From Nomia melanderi (taxonomy: Eukaryota; Arthropoda; Insecta; Hymenoptera; Halictidae), in contig NW_027475148.1 of NCBI RefSeq assembly GCF_051020985.1, forward strand, positions 434,001-498,000: a stretch of DNA of 64,000 bases. The letters run 5' to 3'. Below the pieces are notes generated by a model. The model was not told where the DNA came from. It worked only from the letters and a program-made list of their open reading frames with translations, and made no database searches. Positions 25,239 to 38,368 of this stretch are shown one piece after another (the first letter of the stretch is position 1; each line of letters begins with the position of its first letter). A program made the position numbers and the translations under genes.

Positions 25239-25415
25239 AGCACCCTATATATAGCACCAGATATATATTTGATTTTTCCCTGACCCTGAGTGTCCGGCCC
25301 CATGAGACGGTGGTTTTCTCGGCCTCTGGGGGTCCGAGGTCGTTCCCGCTACACAGATTCATGCGCCAGGGCCTCCTGCAGATAATTCACTTTGATTTAT
25401 TGCGCTATCTGTAAT
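25239..25415 (+). repeat. 177-bp variant monomer, second copy
   Basis: Carries the same CCCTATATATAGCACC replacement as the unit at 23662, again adding 2 bp. Its left neighbour also matches the left neighbour of 23662 (CAGTGTCCGG and AGATGCATGCGCCAGGGTCTC), so at least two monomers were copied at a spacing of 1577 bp. Confidence 0.83.
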
Positions 25416-25590
25416 AGCACCCGAGATATCACCGGATATATATTGGATTTTTCCCTGACCCTGAGTGTCCGGCCCCATGAGACGGTGGTTTTCTCGGCCC
25501 CTGGTGGTCCGATGTCGTTCCAGCTGCCCAGATTCATGCGCCAGGGCCTCCTGCAGACAATGCACTTTGATTTATCGCGCTACCTCTAAT

Positions 25591-26290
25591 AGCACCCCAG
25601 ATATCGCCAGATATATATTGGATTTTTCCCTGACCCTGAGTGTCCGGCCCCATGAGACGGTGGTTTTCTCGGCCCCTGGTGGTCCGAGGTATTTCCCGCT
25701 GTACAGATGCATGCGCCAGTGCCTCCTGCAGATAATTCACTTTGGTTTATTGCGCTATCTCTAATAGCACCCGAGATATCACCAGATATATATTGGATTT
25801 TTCCCTGACCCTTAGTGTCCGGCCCCATGAGACGGTGGTTTTCTCGGCCCCTCGTGGTCCGAGGTCGTTCCCGCTGCCCAGATTCATGCGCCAGGGCCTC
25901 CTACAGACAATGCACTTTGATTTATTCCGCTATCTGTAATAGCACCCGAGATATCACCAGATGTATATTGGATTTTTCCCTGACCCTGAGTGTCCGGGTC
26001 CATGAGACGGTGGTATTCTCGGCCCCTGGTGGTCCGAGGTCGTTCCCGCTGCCCAGATTCATGCGCCAGGACCTCCTACAGACAATGCACTTTGATTTAT
26101 TGCGCCATCTCTACTAGCACCCGAGATATCACCGGATATATATTGGATTTTTCCCTGACCCTGAGTGTCCGGCCCCATGAGACGGTGGTTTTATCGGCCC
26201 CTGGTGATCCGAGGTCGTTCCCGCTACACAGATTCGTGCGCCAAGGCCTCCTGCAGACAATGCAATTTGATTTATTGCGCTTTCTGTAAT
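25591..26290 (+). repeat. Diverged four-monomer repeat, copy 1
   Basis: Pairs with 26291-26815 at 700 bp. Shared markers are GCTGTACAGATGCATGCGCC with CAGTGCCTCC, CCCCTCGTGGTCCGAGG and GATGTATATTGG. The copies differ at several positions, for example 25691 and 26391, so this duplication is older than the one at 20134. Confidence 0.75.
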
Positions 26291-26640
26291 AGCACCCGTG
26301 ATATCACCAGATATATATTGGATTTTTCCCTGACCCTGAGTGTCCGGCCCCATGAGACGGTGGTTTTCTCGGCCCCTGGTGGTCCGAGGTAGTTCCCGCT
26401 GTACAGATGCATGCGCCAGTGCCTCCTGCAGATAATTCACTTTGGTTTATTGCGCTATCTCCAATAGCACCCGAGATATCACCAGATATATATTGGATTT
26501 TTCCCTGACCCTCAGTGTCCGGCCCCATGAGACGGTTGTTTTCTCGGCCCCTCGTGGTCCGAGGTCGTTCCCGCTGCCCAGATTCATGCGCCAGGGCCTC
26601 CTACAGACAATGCACTTTGATTTATTGCGCTATCTGTAAT

Positions 26641-26893
26641 AGCACCCGAGATATCACCAGATGTATATTGGATTTTTCCTTCACCCTGAGTGTCCGGCCC
26701 CATGAGACGGTGGTTTTCTCGGCCCCTGGTGGTCCGAGGTCGTTCCCGCTGCCCAGATTCATGCGCCAGGGCCTCCTACAGACAATGCACTTTGATTTAT
26801 TGCGCTATCTGTAATAGCACCCGAGATATCACCAGATGTATATTGGATTTTTCCTTCACCCTGAGTGTCCGGCCCCATGAGACGGTGGTTTTC
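26641..26893 (+). repeat. Single-monomer tandem duplication
   Basis: The units at 26641 and 26816 share GATGTATATTGG and TTTTTCCTTCACCCTGAG and are alike until about 26893. There the second unit changes to TTTTCTAGGCGCC. This is the smallest clear copying event in the window, one unit long. Confidence 0.8.
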
Positions 26894-29800
26894 TAGGCGC
26901 CTGGTGGTCCGAGGTCGTTCCCGCTGCACAGATTCATGCGCCGGGGCAACCTGCAGATAATTCACTTTGGTGTATTATGCTATCTCTAATAGCACCCGAG
27001 ATAGCACCAGATACATATTGGATTTTTCCCCGACCCTGAGTGTCCGGCCCCATGAGACGGTGGTTTTCTCTGCCCCTGGTGGTCCGAGGTCGTTCCCGCT
27101 GTCCAGACTCATGCGCCAGGGCCCCCTACAGACAATGCACTTTGATTTATTGCGCTATCTCTAATAGCACTCGAGATATCACCGGATATATATTGGATTT
27201 TTCCCTGACCCTGACAGTCCGGCCCCATGAGACGGTGATTTTCTCGGCCCCTGGTGGTCCGAGGTCGTACCCGCTGCACAGATTCATGCACCAGGGCCTC
27301 CTACAGACAATGCACTTTGATTTACTGCGCTATCTGTAGTAGCACCCGAGATATCACCAGATATATATTTGATTTTTCCCTGACCCTGAGTGTCCGGCCT
27401 CATGAGACGGTGGTTTTCTCCGCCCCTGGTGGTCCGAGGTCGTTCCCGCTGCACAGATTCATGCGCCAGGGCCCCCTACAGACAATTCACTTTGATTTAC
27501 TGCGCTATCTGTAATAGCACCCGAGATATGACCAGATATATATTGGATTTTTCCCTGACCCTGAGTGTCGGGCCCCATAAGACGGTGGTTTTCTCGGACC
27601 CTGGTGGTCCGAGGTCGTTCCCGCTGCACGGTCTCATGCGCCAGGGCTGCCTGCAGACAATGCACCTTGATTTATCGCGCTATCTCTGATAGCACCCGAG
27701 ATATCACCAGATATATATTGGATTTTTCCTCGACCCTGAGTGTCCGGCCCCATCAGACGGTGGTTTTCTCGGACGCTGGTGATCCGAGGTCGTTCCCGCT
27801 GCACAGATTCATGCGCCAGGGCCTCCTGCAGATAATTCACTTTGGTTTATTGCGCTATCTCTAATAGCACCAGAGATATCACCAGATATATATTGGATTT
27901 TTCCCTGACCCTGACAGTCCGGCCCCATGTGACGGTGATTTTCTCGGCCCCTGGTGGTCCGAGGTCGTTCCCGCTGCACAGAATCATGCGCCAGGGCTTC
28001 CTGCAGACAATGCACTTTGATATAACGCGCTATCGCTAATAGCGGCCGAGATATGGCCAGATATATAATGGATTTCTCCCTGACCCTGAGTGTCGGGCCC
28101 CATGTGTCGGTGGCTTTCTCGGCACCTGGTGGTCCGAGGTCGTTCCCGCTGCACAGATCCATGCGCAAGGGCCTCCTACGGACAATGCACTTTGATTTAT
28201 TGCGCTATCTCTAATAGCACCCGAGATATGACCAGATATATATTGGATTTTTCCCTGACCCTGAGTGTCGGGCCCCATGTGTCGGTGGCTTTCTCGGCCC
28301 CTGGTGGTCCGAGGTCGCTGCCGCTGCACAGATTCATGCGCCAGGGCCTCCCACAGACAATGCGCTCTGATTGATTGCGCTATCTCTAATAGCACCCGAC
28401 ATATCACCAGATATACATTAGATTTTTCCCTGACCCTGAGTGTCCGGACCCATGAGACGGAGGTTTTCTCGTCCCCTGGTGGTCCGAGGTCGTTCCCGCT
28501 GCACAGATGCATGCGCCAGGGCCTCCTGCAGATAATTCACTTTGGTTTATTGCGCTATCTCTAATAGCACCCGAGATATCTCCAGATATATATTGGATTT
28601 TCCCCTGACCCTGAGTGTCCGGCCCCATGAGACTGTAGTTTTCTCGGCCCCTGGTGGTCCGAGGTCGTTCCCGCTGCACAGATTCATGCGCCAGGGCCTC
28701 CTACAGACAATGCACATTGAGTTATTGCGCTATATCTAATAGCACCCGAGATATCACCAGATATATATTGGATTTTTCCCCGACCCTGAGTGACCGGCCC
28801 CATGAGACGGTGGTTTTCTCGGACCCAGTTGATCCGAGTTCGTTCCCGCTGCAGAGATTCATGCGACAGGCCCTCCCGCAGACAATGCACTTTGATTTAT
28901 TGCGCTATCTCTAATAGCACCCGAGATATCACCAGATATATATTGGATTTTTCACTGACCCTGACAGTCCGGACCCATGAGACGGTGGTTTTCTCGGCCC
29001 CTGGTGGTCGGAGGTCGTTCCCGCTGTACGGAATCATGCGCCAGGCCCTCCCACAGACAATGCACTTTGATTTATTGCGCTATCTGTAGTAGCACCCGAG
29101 ATATCACCAGATATATATTGGATTTTTCCCTGACCCTGAGGGTCCGGCCCCATGAGACGGTGGTTTTCTCGGCCCCTGGTAGTCCGAGGTCGTTCCCGCT
29201 ACACAGATCCATGCGCAAGGGCCTCCAACGGACAATGCACTTTGATTTATTGCGCTATCTCTAATAGCACCCGAGATATCACCAGATATATATTTGATTT
29301 TTCCCTGACCCTGAGTGTCCGGCCCCATGAGACGGTGGTTTTCTCGGCCCCTGGTGGTCCGAGGTCGTTCCCGCTGCACAGATCCATGCGCAAGGGCCTC
29401 CTACGGACAATGCACTTTGATTTATTGCGCTATCTCTAATAGCACCCGAGATATCACCAGATATATATTTGGTTTTTCCCTGACCCTGAGTGTCCGGCCC
29501 CATGAGACGGTGGTTTTCTCGGCCCCTGGTGGTCCGAGGTCGTTCCTGGTATACAGATCCATGTGCCAGGGCCTCCCGCAGACAATGCACTTTGATTTAT
29601 TGCGCTATCTCTAATAACACCCGAGATATCACCAGATATATAGTGGATTTTCCCCTGACCCTGAGTGTCCGTCCCCATGAGACGGTAGTTTTCTCGGCCC
29701 CTTGTGGTCGGAGGTCGTTCCAGCTGGCCAGATTCATTCGCCTGGGCCTCCTACAGACAATGCACTTTGGTTTATTGCGCTATCTGTAATAGCACCCGAG

Positions 29801-30140
29801 ATATCACCAGATATATATTGGATTTTCCCCTGACCCTGAGTGTCCCGCCCCATGAGACGGTGGTTTTCTCGGCCCCTGGTGGTCGGAGGTCGTTCCTGCT
29901 GGCCAGATTCATTCGCCTGGGCCTCCTACAGACAATGCACTATGATTTATTGCGCTATCTGTAATAGCACCCGAGATATCACCAGATATATATTGGACTT
30001 TCCCCTGACCCTGAGTGTCCGGACCCATGAGACGGTGGTTTTCTCGGCCCCTGGTGGTCCGAGGTCGTTCCCGCTGGCCAGATTCATGCGCCTGGGCCTC
30101 CTACAGACAATGCACTTTTGTTTATTGCGCTATCTCTAAT

Positions 30141-31015
30141 AGCACCCGAGATATCACCAGATATTTGCTGGATTTTTACATGACCTTGGGTGACGGATTC
30201 CGAATATCTGTAATTTTCTCGGCCACTGGTGGTCCGAGGTCGTTCCTGCGGCACAGATTCATTCGCAAGGGCCTCCTACAGACAATGCACTTTGGTTTAT
30301 TGCGCTATCTGTAATAGCACCCGAGATATCACCAGACATATATTGAATTTTTCCCTGACCCTGAGTGTCCGGCTCCATGAGACGGTGATTTTCTCGGCCC
30401 CTGGTGGTCCGAGGTCCTTCCCGCTGCACAGATTCATTCGCCTGGGCCTCCTACAGACAATGCACTTTGATTTATTGCGCTATCTGTAATAGCACCCGAG
30501 ATATCACCAGATATATATTGGATTTTTCCCCGACCCTGAGTGTCCGGCCCCATGAGACGGTGGTTTTCACGGACACTGGTGATCCGAGGTCGTTCCCGCT
30601 GCACAGATTCATGCGCCAGGGCCTGCTGCAGATAGTTCACTTTGGTCTATTGCGCTATCTCTAATAGCACCCGAGATATCACCAGATATATATTGGATTT
30701 TCCCCTGACCCTGAGTGTCCGGCCCCGTGAGTCGGTGGTTTTCTCGGCCCCTGGTGGTCCGAGGTAGTTCCCGCTGCCCAGATTCATGCGCCAGGGCCTC
30801 CTACAGACAATGCACTTTGGTTTATTGCGCTATCTCTAATAGCACCCGAGATATCACCAGATATTTGCTGGATTTTTCCCCGACCCGGAGTGTCCGGCAT
30901 CATGTGTTGGTGGTTTTCTCGGCCCCTGGTGGTCCCACGTCGTTCCCGCGGCACAGATTCATGCGCAAGGGCCTCCTGCAGATAATTCACTTTGATTTAT
31001 CGCGCTACCTCTAAT
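30141..31015 (+). repeat. Five-monomer left flank of the H domain
   Basis: Five units that match 47648-48522 at an offset of 17507 bp (100 monomers plus 7 bp). Shared markers are GATATTTGCTGG with ACATGACC, AGACATATATTGAATTTTTC, GAGGTCCTTCCCG, GCCTGCTGCAGATAGTTCAC and CCCCGTGAGTCGGTGG. This module precedes both the first and the sixth H unit. It contains a member of the divergent class at 30141. Confidence 0.87.
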
Positions 31016-34000
31016 AGCACCCGAGATATCACCAGATATATACTGGATTTTTGCATGACCTTGGGTGTCCGGCCTCATGTGTCGGTGGTCTTCTCGGCCC
31101 CTGGTGGTCCGAGGTCGTTCCTGCTGCCCAGATTCATGCGCCAGGGCCTCCTACAGACAATGCACTTTGGTTTATTGCGCTATCTGTAATAGCACCCGAG
31201 ATATCACCAGATATATGCTGGATTATCACATGACCTTGGGTGACGGATTCCGAATATCTGTAATTTTCTCGGCCCCTGGTGGTCCGAGGTCGTTCCTGCT
31301 GCACAGATTCATTCGCCAGTGCCTCCTACAGGCAATGCACTTTGATTTATTGCGCTATCTCTAATAGCACCCGAGATATCACCAGATATATATTGGATTT
31401 TTCCCTTCGCCTTAGTATCCGGCCCCATGAGTCGGTGGTTTTCTCGGTCCCTGGTGGTCCGAGGTCGTACCCGCTGCACAGATTCATGCGCAAGGGTCTC
31501 ATACGGACAATGCACTTTGATTTATTAGGCTATCTCTAATAGCACCCGAGATATCACCAGATATATATTGGATTTTACCCTGACCTTGACAGTCCGGCCC
31601 CATGTGTCGGTGATTTTCTGGGTCCCTGGTGGTCCGAGGTAGATCCCGCTGCACAGATTCATGCGACAGGGCCTCCTGCAGACAATGCACTTTGATTTAT
31701 TGCGCTATCTATAATAGCACCCGAGATATCACCAGATATATTCTGGATTTTTACATGACCTTGGGTGTCCGGCCTCATGTGTCGGTGGTTTTGTCGGCCC
31801 CTGGTGGTCCGACGTCGTTCCCGCTGCACAGATTCATGCGCAAGGGCCTCGTGCAGATAATTCACTGTGATTTATCGCGCTATCTGTAATAGCACCCGAG
31901 ATATCACCAGATATATAATGGATTTATCCCTGACCCTGACAGTCCGGCCCCATGAAACGGTGGTTTTCTCGGCTCCTGGTGGACCGAGGTCGTTCCCGCT
32001 GCACAGATGCATGCGCCAGGGCCTCTTGCAGACAATTGACTTTGGTTTATTGCGCTATCACTAATAGCACCCGAGATATCACCAGATATATATAGGATTT
32101 TCCCCTGACCCTGAGTGTCCGGCCCCGTGAGTCGGTGGTTTTCTCGGCGCCTGGTGGTCCGAGGCCGTTCCCGCTGCACAGATTCATTCGCCTGGGCCTC
32201 CTACAGACAATGCACTTTGATTTATTGCGCATATCTGTAATAGCACCCGAGATATCACCATATATATATTGGATTTTTCCCTGACACTGAGTGTCCGGCT
32301 CCATGTGACGGTGATTTTCTCGGTCCCTGGTGGTCCGAGGTCGTTCCCGCTGCCCAGATTCATGCGCCAGGGCCTCCTACAGACAATGCACTTTGGGTTA
32401 TTGCGCTATCTGTAATAGCACCCGAGATATCACCAGATATATGCTGGATTTTTACATGACCTTGGGTGACCGATTCCGAATATCTGTAATTTTCTCGGCC
32501 CTTGGTGGTCCGAGGTCGTTCCCGCTGCACAGATTCATTCGCCTGGGCCTCCTACAGACAATGCACTTTGGTTTATTGCGCTATCTGTTATAGCACCCGA
32601 GATATCACCAGATATATATTGGATTTTTCCCTGACCCTGAGTGTCCGGCCCCATGAGACTGTGGTTTTCCCGGCCCCTGGTGGTCCGAGGTCGTTCCCGC
32701 TGCACAGATTCATGCGGCAGGGCCTCCTACAGACAATGCACTTTGATTTGTTGGGCTATCTGTAATAGCACCCGAGATATCACCAGATATATATTGGATT
32801 TTCCCCTGACACTGAGTGTCCGGACCCATGAGACGGTGGTTTTCTCGGCCCCTGGTGGTCCGAGGTCGTTCCCGCTGCCCATATTCATGCGCCAGGGCCT
32901 CCTACATACAGTGCACTTTGGTTTTTTGCGCTATCTGTAATAGCACCCGAGATATCACCAGATATATATTGGATTTTTCCCTGACCCTGAGTGTCCGGCT
33001 CCATGAGACGGTGATTTTCTCGTCCCCTGGTGGTCCGACGTCGTTCCCGCTGCCCAGATTCATGCGCCAGGGCCTCCTACAGACAATGCACTTTGGTTTA
33101 TTGCGCTATCTGTAATAGCACCCGAGATATCACCAGATATATGCTGGATTTTTACATGACCTTGGGTGACGGATTCCGAATATCTGTAATTTTCTCGGCC
33201 ACTGGTGGTCCGAGGTCGTTCCTGCGGCACAGATTCATTCGCCAGTGCCTCCTACAGACAATGCACTTTGATTTCTTGCGCTATCTCTAATAGCACCCGA
33301 GATATCACCAGATATATATTGAATTTTCCCCTGACCCTGAGTGTCCGGCCCCATGAGACTGTGGTTTTCCCGGCCTCTGGTGGTCCGAGGTCGTTCCCGC
33401 TGCACAGATTCATGCGGCAGGGCCTCCTACAGACAATGCACTTTGATTTATTGGGCTATCTGTAATAGCACCCGAGATATCACCAGATATATATTGGATT
33501 TTCCCCTGACCCTGAGTGTCCGGCCCCATGAGACTGTGGTTTTCCCGGCCCCTGGTGGTCCGAGGGCGTTCCCGCTGCACAGATGCATGCGCCAGGGCCT
33601 CCTGCAGACAATGCACTTTGGTTTATTGCGCTATCTCTAATAGCACCCGAGATATCACCAGATATTTGCTGGATTTTTACATGACCTTTGGTGACGGATT
33701 CCGAATATCTGTAATTTTCTCAGCCACTGGTGGTCCGAGGTCGTTCCTGCGGTACAGATTCATTCGCAAGGGCCTCCTACAGACAATGCACTTTGGTTTA
33801 TTGCGCTATCTGTAATAGCACCCGAGATATCACCAGATATATATTGGATTTTCCCCTGACCCTGAGTGTCCGGCCCCATGAGACTGTGGTTTTCTCGGCC
33901 CCTGGTGGTCCGAGATCGTTCCCGCTGGCCAGATTCATGCGCCTGGGCCTCCTACAGACAATGCACTTTGATTTATTACGCTATCTCAAATAGCACCCGA

Positions 34001-34692
34001 GATATCACCAGATATATATTGGATTTTTCCCTGACCCTGAGTGTCCGGCGCCATGAGACTGTGGTTTTCTCGGCCCCTGGTGGTCCGAGGCCGTTCCCGC
34101 TGCACAGATTCATTCGCCTGGGCCTCCTACAGACAATGCACTTTGATTTATTGCGCATATCTGTAATAGCACCCGAGATATCACCAGATATATATTGGAT
34201 TTTTCCCTGACCCTGAGTGTCCGGCTCCATGAGACGGTGATTTTCCCGGTCCCTGGTGGTCCGACGCCGTTCCCGCTGCCCAGATTCATGCGCCAGGGCC
34301 TCCTACAGACAATGCACTTTGGGTTATTGCGCTATCTGTAATAGCACCCGAGATATCACCAGATATATGCTGGATTTTTACATGACCTTGGGTGACGGAT
34401 TCCGAATATCTGTAATTTTCTCGGCCCTTGGTGGTCCGAGGTCGTTCCCGCTGCACAGATTCATTCGCCTGGGCCTCCTACAGACAATGCACTTTGGTTT
34501 ATTGCGCTATCTCTAATAGCACCCGAGATATCACCAGATATTTGCTGGATTTTTCCCCGACCCTGAGTGTCCGGCCTCATGTGTCGGTGGTTTTCTCGGC
34601 CCCTGGTGGTCCCACGTCGTTCCCGCGGCACAGATTCATGCGCAAGGGCCTCCTGCAGATAATTCACTTTGATTTATCGCGCTACCTCTAAT
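31016..34692 (+). repeat. HOR unit H1 (alpha subtype): 21 monomers, 3677 bp
   Basis: Starts just after CGCGCTACCTCTAAT with a unit carrying ACTGGATTTTTGCATGACC. Two 176-bp monomers (32066 and 33992) have an extra A in TTGCGCATATCTG. Divergent-class units lie at 31191, 32417, 33117, 33642 and 34343; chimeric units at 31016 and 31716. Alpha markers shared only with H3 are GTTTTGTCGGCC (about 31791), GGATTTATCCCTG (about 31921), ATATATAGGATTTTCC and GTGCACTTTGGTTTTTTGCG. It matches H3 at a constant offset of 7353 bp up to about 34256. Confidence 0.9.
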
Positions 34693-37600
34693 AGCACCCG
34701 AGATATCACCAGATATATACTGGATTTTTGCATGACCTTGGGTGTCCGGCCTCATGTGTCGGTGGTCTTCTCGGCCCCTGGTGGTCCGAGGTCGTTCCTG
34801 CTGCCCAGATTCATGCGCCAGGGCCTCCTACAGACAATGCACTTTGGTTTATTGCGCTATCTGTAATAGCACCCGAGATATCGCCAGATATATGCTGGAT
34901 TATCACATGACCTTGGGTGACGGATTCCGAATATCTGTAATTTTCTCGGCCCCTGGTGGTCCGAGGTCGTTCCTGCTGCACAGATTCATTCGCCAGTGCC
35001 TCCTACAGGCAATGCACTTTGATTTATTGCGCTATCTCTAATAGCACCCGAGATATCACCAGATATATATTGGATTTTTCCCTTCCCCTTAGTATCCGGC
35101 CCCATGAGTCGGTGGTTTTCTCGGTCCCTGGTGGTCCGAGGTCGTACCCGCTGCACAGATTCATGCGCAAGGGTCTCATACGGACAATGCACTTTGATTT
35201 ATTAGGCTATCTCTAATAGCACCCGAGATATCACCAGATATATATTGGATTTTACCCTGACCTTGACAGTCCGGCCCCATGTGTCGGTGATTTTCTGGGT
35301 CCCTGGTGGTCCGAGGTAGATCCCGCTGCACAGATTCATGCGACAGGGCCTCCTGCAGACAATGCACTTTGATTTATTGCGCTATCTATAATAGCACCCG
35401 AGATATCACCAGATATATTCTGGATTTTTACATGACCTTGGGTGTCCGGCCTCATGTGTCGGTGGTTTTCTCGGCCCCTGGTGGTCCGACGTCGTTCCCG
35501 CTGCACAGATTCATGCGCAAGGGCCTCGTGCAGATAATTCACTGTGATTTATCGCGCTATCTGTAATAGCACCCGAGATATCACCAGATATATAATGGAT
35601 TTTTCCCTGACCCTGACAGTCCGGCCCCATGAAACGGTGGTTTTCTCGGCTCCTGGTGGACCGAGGTCGTTCCCGCTGCACAGATGCATGCGCCAGGGCC
35701 TCTTGCAGACAATTCACTTTGGTTTATTGCGCTATCACTAATAGCACCCGAGATATCACCAGATATATATTGGATTTTCCCCTGACCCTGAGTGTCCGGC
35801 CCCGTGTGTCGGTGGTTTTCTCGGCGCCTGGTGGTCCGAGGCCGTTCCCGCTGCACAGATTCATTCGCCTGGGCCTCCTACAGACAATGCACTTTGATTA
35901 ATTGCGCATATCTGTAATAGCACCCGAGATATCACCAGATATATATTGGATTTTTCCCTGACCCTGAGTGTCCGGCTCCATGTGACGGTGATTTTCTCGG
36001 TCCCTGGGGGTCCGAGGTCGTTCCCGCTGCCCAGATTCATGCGCCAGGGCCTCCTACAGACAATGCACTTTGGGTTATTGCGCTATCTGTAATAGCACCC
36101 GAGATATCACCAGATATATGCTGGATTTTTACATGACCTTGGGTGACGGATTCCGAATATCTGTAATTTTCTCGGCCACTGGTGGTCCGAGGTCGTTCCT
36201 GCGGCACAGATTCATTCGCCAGTGCCTCCTACAGACAATGCACTTTGATTTATTGCGCTATCTCTAATAGCACCCGAGATATCACCAGATATATATTGAA
36301 TTTTCCCCTGACCCTGAGTGTCCGGCCCCATGAGACTGTGGTTTTCCCGGCCCCTGGTGGTCCGAGGTCGTTCCCGCTGCACAGATTCATGCGGCAGGGC
36401 CTCCTACAGACAATGCACTTTGATTTGTTGGGCTATCTGTAATAGCACCCGAGATATCACCAGATATATATTGGATTTTCCCCTGACCCTGAGTGTCCGG
36501 CCCCATGAGACGGTGGTTTTCTCGGCCCCTGGTGGTCGGAGGTCGTTCCTGCTGGCCAGATTCATTCGCCTGGGCCTCCTACAGACAATGCACTATGATT
36601 TATTGCGCTATCTGTAATAGCACCCGAGATATCACCAGATATATATTGGACTTTCCCCTGACCCTGAGTGTCCGGACCCATGAGACGGTGGTTTTCTCGG
36701 CCCCTGGTGGTCCGAGGTCGTTCCCGCTGCACAGATTCATGCGGCAGGGCCTCCTACAGACAATGCACTTTGATTTGTTGGGCTATCTGTAATAGCACCC
36801 GAGATATCACCAGATATATATTGGATTTTCCCCTGACCCTGAGTGTCCGGCCCCATGAGACGGTGGTTTTCTCGGCCCCTGGTGGTCGGAGGTCGTTCCT
36901 GCTGGCCAGATTCATTCGCCTGGGCCTCCTACAGACAATGCACTATGATTTATTGCGCTATCTGTAATAGCACCCGAGATATCACCAGATATATATTGGA
37001 CTTTCCCCTGACCCTGAGTGTCCGGACCCATGAGACGGTGGTTTTCTCGGCCCCTGGTGGTCCGAGGTCGTTCCTGCTGCCCAGATTCATGCGCCAGGGC
37101 CTCCTACAGACAATGCACTTTGGTTTATTGCGCTATCTGTAATAGCACCCGAGATATCGCCAGATATATGCTGGATTATCACATGACCTTGGGTGACCGA
37201 TTCCGAATATCTGTAATTTTCTCGGCCCTTGGTGGTCCGAGGTCGTTCCCACTGCACAGATTCATTTGCCTGGGCCTCCTACAGACAATGCACTTTGGTT
37301 TATTGCGCTATCTGTTATAGCACCCGAGATATCACCAGGTATATATTGGATTTTTCCCTGACCCTGAGTGTCCGGCTCCATGAGACGGTGATTTTCTCGT
37401 CCCCTGGTGGTCCGACGTCGTTCCCGCTGCCCAGATTCATGCGCCAGGGCCTCCTACAGACAATGCACTTTGGTTTATTGCGCTATCTGTAATAGCACCC
37501 GAGATATCACCAGATATATGCTGGATTTTTACATGACCTTGGGTGACGGATTCCGAATATCTGTAATTTTCTCGGCCACTGGTGGTCCGAGGTCGTTCCT

Positions 37601-38368
37601 GCGGCACAGATTCATTCGCCAGTGCCTCCTACAGACAATGCACTTTGATTTATTGCGCTATCTCTAATAGCACCCGAGATATCACCAGATATATATTGAA
37701 TTTTCCCCTGACCCTGAGTGTCCGGCCCCATGAGACTGTGGTTTTCCCGGCCCCTGGTGGTCCGAGGTCGTTCCCGCTGCACAGATTCATGCGGCAGGGC
37801 CTCCTACAGACAATGCACTTTGATTTGTTGGGCTATCTGTAATAGCACCCGAGATATCACCAGATATATATTGGATTTTCCCCTGACCCTGAGTGTCCGG
37901 CCCCATGAGACGGTGGTTTTCTCGGCCCCTGGTGGTCGGAGGTCGTTCCTGCTGGCCAGATTCATTCGCCTGGGCCTCCTACAGACAATGCACTATGATT
38001 TATTGCGCTATCTGTAATAGCACCCGAGATATCACCAGATATATATTGGACTTTCCCCTGACCCTGAGTGTCCGGACCCATGAGACGGTGGTTTTCTCGG
38101 CCCCTGGTGGTCCGAGGTCGTTCCCGCTGGCCAGATTCATGCGCCTGGGCCTCCTACAGACAATGCACTTTGGTTTATTGCGCTATCTCTAATAGCACCC
38201 GAGATATCACCAGATATTTGCTGGATTTTTCCCCGACCCTGAGTGTCCGGCCTCATGTGTCGGTGGTTTTCTCGGCCCCTGGTGGTCCCACGTCGTTCCC
38301 GCGGCACAGATTCATGCGCAAGGGCCTCCTGCAGATAATTCACTTTGATTTATCGCGCTACCTCTAAT
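34693..38368 (+). repeat. HOR unit H2 (beta subtype): 21 monomers, 3676 bp
   Basis: Same first nine monomer types as H1 but with beta markers: GGATTTTTCCCTGACC at the sixth monomer, CCCCGTGTGTCGG, TTTGATTAATTGCGCATATC and TCCCTGGGGGTCCGAGG. It has one 176-bp unit (35743). Divergent-class units are at 34868, 36094, 37144 and 37494. Its right half carries an 8-monomer-spaced internal repeat (about 36107-36617 versus 37507-38017) and a local two-monomer duplication at 36444. Confidence 0.9.
36444..37143 (+). repeat. Two-monomer tandem duplication inside H2
   Basis: A dimer (350 bp) is present twice. The first monomer (GGTCGGAGGTCGTTCCTGC, then CACTATGATT) appears identical at 36444 and 36794. 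The second monomer (GGACTTTCCCC, GTCCGGACCCATG) matches for its first half and diverges at about 37074 (CTGCTGCCC versus CCGCTGCAC). Confidence 0.83.

Larger units (their letters stand above)
24539..30140 (+). repeat. Mosaic domain, 32 monomers
   Basis: Mostly TTCCCTGACC / GACGGTGG monomers with weak local periodicity. It contains the second 177-bp unit (25239), a diverged four-monomer repeat (25591-26290 versus 26291-26815), a single-monomer duplication at 26641/26816, and a run of units with GATCCATGCGCAAGGGCC near 28.1-29.4 kb. Toward 29.7-30.1 kb, units with CTGGCCAGATTCATTCGCC appear; these recur in the next HOR domain. Confidence 0.87.
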
